A stretch of DNA of 36,871 bases, from NCBI GenBank assembly GCA_035548835.1, contig DASZSB010000100.1:1-36871 (forward strand), read 5' to 3'. Numbering within the stretch: the first letter of the stretch is position 1; the number at the start of each line of letters is the position of its first letter. The position numbers were made by a program, and so were the translations under genes. This stretch comes from FEN-1219 sp035548835. Its GTDB lineage: Bacteria; Pseudomonadota; Gammaproteobacteria; Steroidobacterales; Rariloculaceae. Positions 30,574 through 36,871 of the stretch are shown here, piece by piece. The notes under the pieces were generated by a model that saw only the letters and a program-made list of their open reading frames with translations, ran no database searches and was not told where the DNA came from.

Positions 30574-32495
30574 GCGAGGCACTCGTCGTATTTGTTCTCG
30601 TCGGCGGAAAGCGCCTTCGTGGGCCAGCGGCGCGTATTGTCGCCGTCGACACCCGCGAACCCGGCGCGCTGCACGGACTTCGAGCGGCAGTAGTACAGGC
30701 TCTTCACGCCGCGCTCCCACGCCAGCCAGTGCAGCATCAGCAGGTCCCACTTGTGGATGTCGCTGCGCAGATAGAGATTCACCGACTGGCCCTGGCAGAT
30801 CAGCGGCGCACGATCGGCCGCGAGCTCCACCACCCAGCGCTGATCGATCTCGAACGCCGTGCGGAAAATGGCCTTCTCGTTCTCGTCGAGACCTTCCAGG
30901 TGCTGCACGGAGCCCTCGTGCGCCAGGATCGACTGCCAGGTCTCCTCCGTGTCGAGGCCCTTCGCGGCCAGCGTCTTCGCGAGCGCGGGGTTGCGCACGC
31001 TGAACGAGCCCGACAGCGTCTTGTGCGTATACACGTTCGCCGGGATCGGCTCGATGCAGGCGCTGGTCCCGCCGCAGATCACGCTGATGCTGGCGGTCGG
31101 CGCGATCGCGAGCTTGTGGCTGAAGCGCTCCTGCACGCCATGCTCGGCCGCGTCCGGGCACGCGCCGCGCTCGAGTGCCAGCACGCGCGAGGCCGCGTCG
31201 GCGGCCTCCCGCAGGCGGCGGAACATCCGCAGGTTCGCCGAGCGCGCGAGCGCGCTCTCGAACGGAATCCCGTTGTTCTGCAGGTACGAGTGGAAGCCCA
31301 TGGCGCCGAGGCCCACCGAACGCTCGCGCATGGCGGAATACCGCGCCGCGGCCATCGAGTCGGGCGCGCGCTCGATGAAGTCCTGCAGCACGTTGTCGAG
31401 CATGCGCAGCACGTCCTCGATGAAGCGCGGCTCGGCCTGCCACTCGTCCCAGGTCTCGAAGTTCACGGAGGCGAGGCAGCAGACGGCCGTGCGCGTCCTG
31501 CCGTGCTGATCGCGGCCGGTCGGCAGGAGAATCTCGCTGCAGAGGTTCGACTGGCGCACCTTCAGGCCCGCGGCGCGCTGATGCGGCGCGAGCTCGCGGT
31601 TCGCCGTGTCGATGAACAGCAGGTACGGCTCGCCGGTCTGCAGACGCGTCTCGAGGATCTTCTGCCACAGCGCCCGTGCGCCCACGTGCTTCACGATCTC
31701 GCCCGTGTGCGGACTGCGCAGCGCGAAACCCAGATCGTCGCGCACGGCGTGCATGAACTCGTCGGTGATGCACACGCCGTGGTGCAGATTCAGGCTCTTG
31801 CGGTTGAAGTCGCCCGAGGGCTTCCTGATCTCCACGAACTCCTCGATCTCGGGGTGGTGCACGTCGAGATACACGGCCGCCGAGCCGCGGCGCAGCGAGC
31901 CCTGCGAGATCGCGAGCGTGAGGGAATCCATGACGCGCACGAACGGGATGATGCCGGACGTCTGCCCGCAGCCTTTGACAGGCTCGCCGATCGAGCGCAC
32001 GTTGCCCCAGTAGGTGCCGATGCCGCCGCCGTTCGACGCGAGCCACACGTTCTCGGTCCACGTGCCGACGATGCTGTCGAGGCTGTCCTCGACCGCGTTC
32101 AGGAAGCACGAGATCGGCAGTCCGCGCTCGGTGCCGCCGTTACTCAAGATCGGCGTGGCCGGCATGAACCACAGGCGGGACATGTAGTCGTACAGGCGCT
32201 GTGCGTGCTCGGCGTCGTCGGCGTACGCGCGCGCGACGCGCGCGAACAGGTGCTGCGGCGTCTCGCCCGGCAGCAGGTAGCGATCCTCGAGCGTGGCGCG
32301 GCCGAAGCCGGTCAGCAGCGCGTCGCGCGCGGGGTCGATGCGCACGTCGCGCGCCTGCAGCTCGGCGCGCTCGAAGCGCAACGGGCCGGCGGCGGGCTCG
32401 GCGTCCGCACGCGGCCCCTCGGCATCGACCGGGGATTTCAGATGCAGCGCCGCGTAACGCGACGCCGCCTGCAGGTGATCGGGCTGTGTGGCCAT
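30564..32495 (-). CDS. nrdA: Ribonucleotide reductase large subunit NrdA lacking the ATP-cone
   Basis: NrdA reduces ribonucleoside diphosphates to deoxy forms. The 643-residue product has the active-site residues: Cys130 (LPISCFLN), Asn317, Cys319 and Glu321 (RQSNLCSEILLP), the partner Cys339 (AVCCLASVN), the radical-transfer pair Tyr601-Tyr602 (KSLYYCRS) and the C-terminal redox pair Cys639-x2-Cys642 (ECLACQ). It is more than 100 residues shorter than E. coli NrdA because the N-terminal ATP-cone, the on/off site for ATP and dATP, is missing: only about 60 poorly structured residues precede the barrel. The ATG at 32495 has a strong GGAGG ribosome site; a longer frame to 32570 has none. The leader carries NrdR-like boxes and a cobalamin riboswitch. 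Confidence 0.95.
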   Translation of the reverse strand: MATQPDHLQAASRYAALHLKSPVDAEGPRADAEPAAGPLRFERAELQARDVRIDPARDALLTGFGRATLEDRYLLPGETPQHLFARVARAYADDAEHAQRLYDYMSRLWFMPATPILSNGGTERGLPISCFLNAVEDSLDSIVGTWTENVWLASNGGGIGTYWGNVRSIGEPVKGCGQTSGIIPFVRVMDSLTLAISQGSLRRGSAAVYLDVHHPEIEEFVEIRKPSGDFNRKSLNLHHGVCITDEFMHAVRDDLGFALRSPHTGEIVKHVGARALWQKILETRLQTGEPYLLFIDTANRELAPHQRAAGLKVRQSNLCSEILLPTGRDQHGRTRTAVCCLASVNFETWDEWQAEPRFIEDVLRMLDNVLQDFIERAPDSMAAARYSAMRERSVGLGAMGFHSYLQNNGIPFESALARSANLRMFRRLREAADAASRVLALERGACPDAAEHGVQERFSHKLAIAPTASISVICGGTSACIEPIPANVYTHKTLSGSFSVRNPALAKTLAAKGLDTEETWQSILAHEGSVQHLEGLDENEKAIFRTAFEIDQRWVVELAADRAPLICQGQSVNLYLRSDIHKWDLLMLHWLAWERGVKSLYYCRSKSVQRAGFAGVDGDNTRRWPTKALSADENKYDECLACQ

Positions 32496-32596
32496 ACCGC
32501 TCGCCTCCGAGAACTTCGGGGGGCGGACGGCGGGCGCGAAACGGCCGGCGGCCACTTCACGCTCCTGCACAGCACACCCCGGCTGACAGAACGTTG
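32496..32596 (-). promoter_or_regulatory. Expression platform between riboswitch and nrdA
   Basis: About 100 bases separate the riboswitch from the nrdA ATG. Just before the ATG, CTCG-GAGG-CGAG forms a small hairpin with the ribosome site in its loop. GC-rich segments upstream (GGCCGCCGGCC type) offer alternative pairing. No T-tract terminator is visible, so control of translation start is more likely than early termination. Confidence 0.45.
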
Positions 32597-32786
32597 CGTG
32601 CCCGGCAGGTCTCCTGGCTCGCCGCCCAGAGGAGCAGTGCGTTCTACCTTCCCGAGGCGTGCCTCAGTGGCGTGCATGGAACGACTGCGTCGCGGCCTAC
32701 AGTTGCGGGGGCAGCTCCGGCATCGAGCGAGCTCTGACCGGATTCCCTCTTCGTCGCACTCGCGTGCGAAACCGGAACACCACGAG
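32597..32786 (-). promoter_or_regulatory. Cobalamin (coenzyme B12) riboswitch before nrdA
   Basis: Read on the minus strand, the leader has the diagnostic parts in order: GGTGTTCCGG near the 5' end (from 32781), AAGAGGGAATCCGGT, then GGAGCTGCCCCCGCAACTGT in the core, CACTG and GGAAGG further on, and the B12 box AGCCAGGAGACCTGCC (32619-32604). CGTG at the 5' side can pair with CACG (32600-32597) to close P1. This is a complete aptamer. In known cases the riboswitch lowers expression when adenosylcobalamin is present; in front of class I reductase genes this shuts off the oxygen-dependent enzyme when a B12-dependent class II enzyme can work. Confidence 0.95.
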
Positions 32787-32795
32787 ATATTGGGT
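32780..32795. promoter_or_regulatory. NrdR-box-like site 2 (over the -10 region of nrdA)
   Basis: CCACGAGATATTGGGT matches 12 of 16 positions of the NrdR consensus (ACAC-w-ATATAT-w-GTGT), including CAC, ATAT and TTG. Its centre is 31 bp from the centre of the box at 32811-32826. NrdR boxes in other bacteria come as pairs about three helical turns apart. It covers the weak -10 (CAATAT) of the minus-strand promoter. Confidence 0.6.
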
Positions 32796-32816
32796 TCCGC
32801 AGCGCCGGATTGTCAA
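32787..32816 (-). promoter_or_regulatory. Promoter of nrdAB
   Basis: On the minus strand a perfect -35 (TTGACA, 32816-32811) and a weak -10 (CAATAT, 32792-32787) are 18 bp apart. Transcription would begin close to 32780, directly at the start of the riboswitch. The promoter starts about 28 bases after the last DsrE-family gene, so nrdAB has its own promoter although the genes upstream point the same way. Confidence 0.6.
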
Positions 32817-32826
32817 TATGTTGTGG
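32811..32826. promoter_or_regulatory. NrdR-box-like site 1 (over the -35 region of nrdA)
   Basis: TGTCAATATGTTGTGG matches 11 of 16 positions of the NrdR consensus, including the core CAATAT and TTGTG. The minus-strand -35 hexamer TTGACA lies within it. NrdR bound to dATP/ATP would cover the promoter from here and from the second site, the arrangement seen for nrd genes of E. coli. Confidence 0.55.
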
Positions 32827-32843
32827 TCGGCGGCGCGGCGCAG

Positions 32844-33230
32844 CTACCAGTGCCAGACGCGATCGTAACCCGCGATCAGCGGTGCGACGCCGGCGGTGCC
32901 GACGCGTTGCACGCCGGGCAGCAGCTCGTCGTTGCGGATGCCGCGCTCGACCGCGTCCTCGTCGACGATGTAGACGGCGGCGCCCGCGGCGATCAGCTTC
33001 GCAACGTCGTCGGCGAGCCGCGGGGGCTGCGTCTGCCGCTCGGCGCCGAACGCAAGACCGCTCGCGTCCTGCTCGGCCACCGCGTAGTTGACCGCGTTGC
33101 CTTTGAGCAGCAGATCGACGTCGGCGCCCGCCCCCTGCAACGAGCGATTCAACCACAGGATCGTGTCGTCCTGCTCCTCGAGCGTCGCACGGTAGGCCGT
33201 CTCGACGATGCTCAGCGTTTTGATTCGCAT
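32844..33230 (-). CDS. DsrE-family protein (third of a trio)
   Basis: The 128-residue protein starts MRIKTLSIVETAYRATLEEQDD and has the pattern of a DsrE/TusB-type alpha/beta fold: strand, helix, strand (ADVDLLLKGNAVNYAV), helix (LADDVAKLIAAGAAVYIVDEDAVERG). It has no Cys at all, so it cannot carry persulfide itself and may be a structural partner, as TusB/DsrH-like and other Cys-free family members are. The start at 33230 lies nine bases after the preceding gene and is in the same operon. Its stop is 18 bases from the NrdR-like site of nrdA. The exact subfamily is uncertain. Confidence 0.8.
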   Translation of the reverse strand: MRIKTLSIVETAYRATLEEQDDTILWLNRSLQGAGADVDLLLKGNAVNYAVAEQDASGLAFGAERQTQPPRLADDVAKLIAAGAAVYIVDEDAVERGIRNDELLPGVQRVGTAGVAPLIAGYDRVWHW

Positions 33231-33239
33231 GCCGCCTCG

Positions 33240-33647
33240 CTACTTCGTGGGAATCACGAGCGTGTTGTCGGACGCCTGCGCCATCTTCCAGAAATCCGGC
33301 GGCCCGCCGCGCACGACGCCCGGAATCGACTCGCCCATACCGCGCTCGTCGACGCACAGACCGCAGTTGACCCAGTTAAGCCGGCCGCCGTTGCGCTCGG
33401 CCTCGGCCGCGAGCGCCGCGATCCACTTGCGGGGCAGCGGATGGTTCTCCTGCTCGGCGTTGCGGCCGTGCGCCGCGTTCGCGTGCGCCATCTGGCGCGC
33501 GAACGGCAGGCTCACGGCGCCCTCGTAGGCGAACACGTTGATGTCGTAGCCGCGTCGCGCCGCGGCATCCAGCAGCCGGAACGCCGTCGTGCTGCGCGCG
33601 CTCTCGAACGGCGGGTCCATGATCGCGAACGTCAATGTCTTCTTCAT
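33240..33647 (-). CDS. DsrE-family protein with Cys pair (second of a trio)
   Basis: This 135-residue protein begins MKKTLTFAIMDPPFESARSTTAF, as typical for DsrE/TusD-like proteins. It is the only member of the trio with cysteines: Cys in NWVNCGLCVDERG, a C-x2-C pair placed where the family's persulfide-carrying Cys lies. It is therefore the likely sulfur carrier. The start at 33647 has the ribosome site GGAGG; an upstream in-frame extension (to 33683) would run into the preceding gene. Spacings to neighbours are 13 and 9 bases. Partner sulfite reductase genes lie just upstream in the same direction. Confidence 0.85.
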   Translation of the reverse strand: MKKTLTFAIMDPPFESARSTTAFRLLDAAARRGYDINVFAYEGAVSLPFARQMAHANAAHGRNAEQENHPLPRKWIAALAAEAERNGGRLNWVNCGLCVDERGMGESIPGVVRGGPPDFWKMAQASDNTLVIPTK

Positions 33648-33660
33648 CGTGCCTCCGTGC

Positions 33661-33987
33661 TCAGTGCCAGAATGCCCGGTCACCGGCCGCGAGCCGATCG
33701 ACGACCGTGTCGATGCCGGTGACCGTGACGTGCTCCGACATGCGGGCGGCGGGGATGCCGCGCTCGCGCAGGGAGAAGTCGTCGGCCAGCACTTCGACGC
33801 CCGCGAGCGCCGCCGCGTGCAACGCCTCGGACGGCGCGCCGCGGCGCGTCATCAGCACGGCGTTCTGCACCAGGAACAGCGTGACCCGATGCCCCAGCGA
33901 GGCCAGGTCCGTCGCGAGCTTCAGGAAGCCGTCCACGGCCTTCGACTGGAACGCATCGTCCGATTCGATCAGCAGGAATCTGCCCAT
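33661..33987 (-). CDS. DsrE-family protein (first of a trio)
   Basis: The 108-residue protein starts MGRFLLIESDDAFQSKAVDGFLKLATDLASLGHRV and shows a DsrE-like alternating strand/helix pattern (TLFLVQNAVLMTR, LAGVEVLADDFSLRERG). It has no Cys, so it is probably a non-catalytic partner. The start ATG at 33987 has GAGGTGAGGG before it; a longer frame reaching 34113 would overlap cysI. The 103-base gap to cysI contains a somewhat AT-rich TTAATTCG stretch, so a separate promoter for the trio is possible, although read-through from cysJI is more likely. The trio may form a complex like TusBCD or DsrEFH. Confidence 0.83.
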   Translation of the reverse strand: MGRFLLIESDDAFQSKAVDGFLKLATDLASLGHRVTLFLVQNAVLMTRRGAPSEALHAAALAGVEVLADDFSLRERGIPAARMSEHVTVTGIDTVVDRLAAGDRAFWH

Positions 33988-34090
33988 GCCCTCACCTCTA
34001 CGACGAGCCGCCACCGTAACGGCGCCGCCCGCAGCCGACAAACGAATTAACTCGGGGTGGATCATCGATGGCACCGATTCGGCCGCGACC

Positions 34091-35764
34091 TCATGCGTCG
34101 AGCACGCGCGCACGCACGAGGAAGTCGCCGAACGGCTCCGCGGCGCCGCGCTCGCGAGCGAAACGTCCGAGCAGCTCGTCCAGCACGCGCAGGATCTCGG
34201 GCTCCGCCAGGTTCTGCCGATACAGACGGTTCAGCCGGTCGCCCGTGCGGCCGCCGCCGAGCAGCAGGTTGTAGCGGCCCGGCGCCTTGCCGATCAGCGC
34301 GACCTCGGCAAGGTAGGGCCGCGCGCAACCGTTCGGGCAGCCCGTGACGCGCAGCGAAATCGGCTCATCCGTGAGGCCGTGTTTGGCGAGCAACGCCTCG
34401 AGCTGCCCGAGCAGCTGCGGCAGGTAACGCTCGGCCTCGGCCATCGCGAGGCCGCAGGTCGGCAACGCGACGCAGGCCAGCGCCTCGCGACGCAGCGGCG
34501 TCGCCCGCGAATGGGCGTCGAGACCGTGCTCCGCCACGAGCGCCTCGATCGCGGCGCGCTCGTCGCGCCGCACGCCGGCGACGATCAGGTTCTGGTTCGG
34601 CGTCACGCGCAGCTCGCCGCCGTGCAGCGCCGCAATGGCGTTCAGCCCCGTGCGCCAGTACTCGCCGCCAACGTCGGCGACGCGGCCCGCGGGCACCAGC
34701 AGCGTGAGGTGCGCACGGCCATCGTCGCCCTCGATCCAGCCGAGCCGGTCGCCCGTCCCGGTGAACTCGACCGGCACGGCGGGTGCGAGCGACCAGCCGA
34801 GGCGCCGCTCGAGCTCGGCGCGGAACCAGTCGATGCCGCGGTCGTCGATCGTGTACTTCAGACGCGAGTGGCTGCGCTCGCTGCGGTCGCCGTGGTCGCG
34901 CTGGATACCGAGCACGTGCTCGGCCACGGCGAGCGCCTGCCCGGGCTTGCACGCACCGAGAGTCTCGGCCAGGCGCGGATAGGTGCGCGCATTGCCATGC
35001 GTCGCGCCCATGCCGCCGCCGACGGCCACGTTGAATCCGACGAGCTCGCCGTTCGCGGCCAGCGCGACGAAACCCAGGTCCTGCGCGTAGACGTCGATGT
35101 CGTTGTGCGGCGGCACTGCGAAGCCGATCTTGAACTTGCGCGGCAGATACGTGGCGCCGTAGATCGGCTCCTCGTTCGCAACCGGCACCGCATTGCGCTC
35201 GCCGTTGAGCCACACTTCGTGATACGCCCGCGTCGCCGGCGTCAACCTGCGCGCGATCGCCTCCGCGTGCGCGAGCACGGCGCGATGCACCGCGGAGCTC
35301 GCGGGCAGCGGCGAGCAGACCACGTTGCGGTTCACGTCGCCACACGCGGCGATCGTCGTCAGCAGCGCGGCGCCGAGACCGGCCATCGTGGGCGGCAACC
35401 CCTGTTTCAGCACGCCGTGCAGCTGGATGGCCTGGCGGGTCGTGAGGCGCAGCGTGCCGCTCGAGTGCAGCTGCGCGAGCTTGTCGACCGCGAGCCACTG
35501 ACCGCTCGTGATGCGCCCGCCGAGCAGCCGGATCCGGATCATGAAGTCGTAGGCCGGCTCGAGCCTCTGCGCCGCGCGCTCGGCACGGATGTCGCGATTG
35601 TCCTGCTGGTAGATGCCGTGAAACTTCGCCACGCGCGTGTCGTCGTGGCCGAGCGCGCCCGTCGTGCGCTCGGCGAGACTCGCGGGCAGCGTGCCGCGAA
35701 GGTAGTGGCTGCGCGCCTTGATGTCCTCGACGGGGGAAGGCGGCTTGTTCGGGGTGGCGGTCAC
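34091..35764 (-). CDS. cysI: NADPH-sulfite reductase hemoprotein beta-component CysI
   Basis: CysI reduces sulfite to sulfide with electrons from CysJ, using a siroheme coupled to a [4Fe-4S] cluster. The 557-residue protein (570 in E. coli) has the four cluster Cys: Cys431 and Cys437 (ACVALPTCGLAMAEAERYLP), Cys476 and Cys480 (TGCPNGCARP), with the same spacing as in E. coli. Siroheme/sulfite-binding segments include LRLTTRQAIQLHGVLKQ and ACGDVNRNVVCSPLP. I chose the GTG at 35764, eight bases after the cysJ stop with GAGG just before it; the alternative GTG at 35770 is two codons earlier. The long open frame further upstream overlaps cysJ and is not used. It is translated right after cysJ, so this is a normal cysJI pair. 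Confidence 0.95.
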   Translation of the reverse strand: MTATPNKPPSPVEDIKARSHYLRGTLPASLAERTTGALGHDDTRVAKFHGIYQQDNRDIRAERAAQRLEPAYDFMIRIRLLGGRITSGQWLAVDKLAQLHSSGTLRLTTRQAIQLHGVLKQGLPPTMAGLGAALLTTIAACGDVNRNVVCSPLPASSAVHRAVLAHAEAIARRLTPATRAYHEVWLNGERNAVPVANEEPIYGATYLPRKFKIGFAVPPHNDIDVYAQDLGFVALAANGELVGFNVAVGGGMGATHGNARTYPRLAETLGACKPGQALAVAEHVLGIQRDHGDRSERSHSRLKYTIDDRGIDWFRAELERRLGWSLAPAVPVEFTGTGDRLGWIEGDDGRAHLTLLVPAGRVADVGGEYWRTGLNAIAALHGGELRVTPNQNLIVAGVRRDERAAIEALVAEHGLDAHSRATPLRREALACVALPTCGLAMAEAERYLPQLLGQLEALLAKHGLTDEPISLRVTGCPNGCARPYLAEVALIGKAPGRYNLLLGGGRTGDRLNRLYRQNLAEPEILRVLDELLGRFARERGAAEPFGDFLVRARVLDA

Positions 35765-35771
35765 GGTCACC

Positions 35772-36871
35772 TCAGTACACGTCGCGCTGATAGCGCTTCG
35801 CGGCCTTGAGCCGCTGCAGATATTCCTCGGCCGCATCGGCGGAACGCCCGCCCACGCTGCGGACGACGTCGCGCAGCGCCGCGTGCACATCCGGCGCGAG
35901 CTGCTCGGCGTCGCCGCACACGTACAGATGCGCGCCCTGCTCGAGCCAGTCGTAGACATCGGCCGCGCGCTCGCGCAGCCGCTGCTGGACGTACACCTTG
36001 GCCTGCTGGTCGCGCGAGAACGCCACGTCGAGCCGCGTCAGCGCGCCGTCGTGGGCATAGCGCTGCCATTCGACCTGGTACAGGAAGTCGTCCCGCAACG
36101 TGCGATCGCCGAAGAACAGCCAGTTCTCGCCGCGCGCGCCGTTCGCGACGCGGTGCTGCAGGAACGCGCGAAACGGCGCCACACCCGTGCCCGCGCCGAT
36201 CATGATCACGCGCGTGGCGCCGTCGGCCGGCAGCCGGAAGTGCGCATTCGGCTCGACATAGATCGGCACGCGATCCTCGGCCACGGCCAGGAACGCCGAG
36301 GCGGCACCGCCATGCACGCGGCCGAAGCGCTCGTAGCGCACCACGCCGACCGTCAGGTGCACTTCGTCCGGATTCGCAGCCGGGCTCGAAGCCGCCGAGT
36401 ACAACCGCGGCGTGAGCTTGCGCAGCAGCTCCGCGAAGCGCTGCGCTTCGAGCCGCGCGGGGAACTCGAGCAGCAGATCGAGCACCTGACGCGTCGCGAG
36501 GTACCCGCTGAGCCGCGCCGGATCCGCGACGAGTTCCGTGAGCTCCTTCGCGCCCGCCACCTCCGCATACGCGAGCAGCGTGGCGCGGCCGAGCTGCGTG
36601 AGCTCGAGCCGCCGGGTCAGCGCCTCGCCGAGCGGCAGCGTCTGCGCGCCGACCGCCACGGCGGCGTCGCGATCGAGGTGCGCGGCCTCGAGCACGGCGG
36701 TCACGAGCTCGAGCGGGTTCTCGGGCCACACGCCGATCGCATCGCCGGGCTCGTACACGAGTCCCGAGCCTTCGAGCGACAGCTCGACGTGACGCACGTC
36801 CTTCGTCGAGTGCCGCCCCGTGATCTTCTGGCTCGCCAGCACGGGGCTCGCGAACGGCGCGTCACGCGTGG
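35772..36871 (-). CDS. cysJ: NADPH-sulfite reductase flavoprotein alpha-component CysJ (5' part outside the window)
   Basis: CysJ passes electrons from NADPH through FAD and FMN to CysI. Only the C-terminal 366 codons are present; the FMN (flavodoxin) domain lies beyond the right edge. Visible are the start of the FAD domain (RHVELSLEGSGLVYEPGDAIGV), the FAD-binding RLYSAASSPA, the second FAD segment GRVHGGAASAFLA, the NADPH nucleotide-binding GAGTGVAPFRAFLQHR, and the C-terminal part (YVCGDAEQLAPDVHAALRDVV, ending RYQRDVY). The C-terminal Tyr is the residue that stacks on FAD in this family. The frame has no stop up to the edge. The stop is eight bases before the cysI start. The gene could also be a longer fusion, which cannot be judged here. 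Confidence 0.94.
   Translation of the reverse strand, partial: TRDAPFASPVLASQKITGRHSTKDVRHVELSLEGSGLVYEPGDAIGVWPENPLELVTAVLEAAHLDRDAAVAVGAQTLPLGEALTRRLELTQLGRATLLAYAEVAGAKELTELVADPARLSGYLATRQVLDLLLEFPARLEAQRFAELLRKLTPRLYSAASSPAANPDEVHLTVGVVRYERFGRVHGGAASAFLAVAEDRVPIYVEPNAHFRLPADGATRVIMIGAGTGVAPFRAFLQHRVANGARGENWLFFGDRTLRDDFLYQVEWQRYAHDGALTRLDVAFSRDQQAKVYVQQRLRERAADVYDWLEQGAHLYVCGDAEQLAPDVHAALRDVVRSVGGRSADAAEEYLQRLKAAKRYQRDVY

Noticed and set aside
30729..33722. Plus-strand open frame of 997 codons
   Set aside because: It is antisense to nrdA and to the DsrE genes, and has the Arg/His/Ala-rich composition typical of shadow frames in GC-rich DNA.
35765..35959. Longer N-terminus for CysI
   Set aside because: The frame is open but lies inside the conserved C-terminal part of cysJ; CysI homology starts close to 35764.
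1..36871. Mobile elements, prophage, CRISPR, tRNA or rRNA genes
   Set aside because: I looked for transposase-like frames, repeated spacers, tRNA-like cloverleaf ends and rRNA sequence and saw none.

Overview
The window is GC-rich (my estimate is close to 70 %) Gram-negative DNA, almost fully coding, with short intergenic gaps and many 1-14 nt gene overlaps. AlaC, LpxO, CysJI, NrdR-type boxes, an RsmN-like CsrA paralogue and a CzcCBA-type pump point to a proteobacterium. I favour a high-GC gammaproteobacterium (Xanthomonadales, Nevskiales or Steroidobacter-like), but a betaproteobacterium cannot be excluded. I see no tRNA, rRNA, CRISPR array, insertion sequence or phage gene.

Left part (1-9140). 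A secreted protein of unknown function is cut by the left edge. It faces a signalling block on the other strand: a NarX/UhpB-type PAS sensor kinase, its overlapping LuxR-type response regulator, a four-PAS GGDEF-EAL protein with a C-terminal receiver domain, and one base later a CsrA-family RNA-binding protein with the inserted segment typical of Pseudomonas RsmN/RsmF. A pseudouridine synthase (RluE type) follows.

Middle part (9397-21698). This holds alanine aminotransferase AlaC, divergent lipid A hydroxylase LpxO and an unknown membrane protein. Next come an amino-acid permease with a cytosolic-type gamma-glutamyltransferase, and a divergent phosphate-selective-type porin behind a Pho-box-like repeat. 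Three small exported proteins follow: an NTF2/SnoaL-like protein, a class C beta-lactamase-like hydrolase and a tandem ABM-domain protein. A TctDE/QseBC-type two-component pair ends this part.

Right part (21782-36871). A heavy-metal RND efflux operon (adaptor lipoprotein, CzcA-type pump, TolC-type channel) is divergent from that two-component pair. Then comes a tightly coupled FadL-type porin plus two YeeE/YedE sulfur-transport half-proteins. On the other strand lie class Ia ribonucleotide reductase nrdAB, three DsrE-family genes, and sulfite reductase cysI and cysJ (cysJ is cut by the right edge).

The strongest regulatory finding is the nrdA leader (32597-32826). It has a promoter overlapped by two NrdR-like boxes whose centres are 31 bp apart, followed by a full cobalamin riboswitch. 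nrdAB therefore appears to be controlled twice: at transcription by nucleotide status and in the mRNA by coenzyme B12. This predicts a B12-dependent class II reductase elsewhere in the genome. The most unusual protein finding is the RsmN-like CsrA paralogue coupled to a c-di-GMP enzyme. A sulfur theme (CysJI, DsrE proteins, YeeE/YedE, glutathione-type transferase) recurs in the window.
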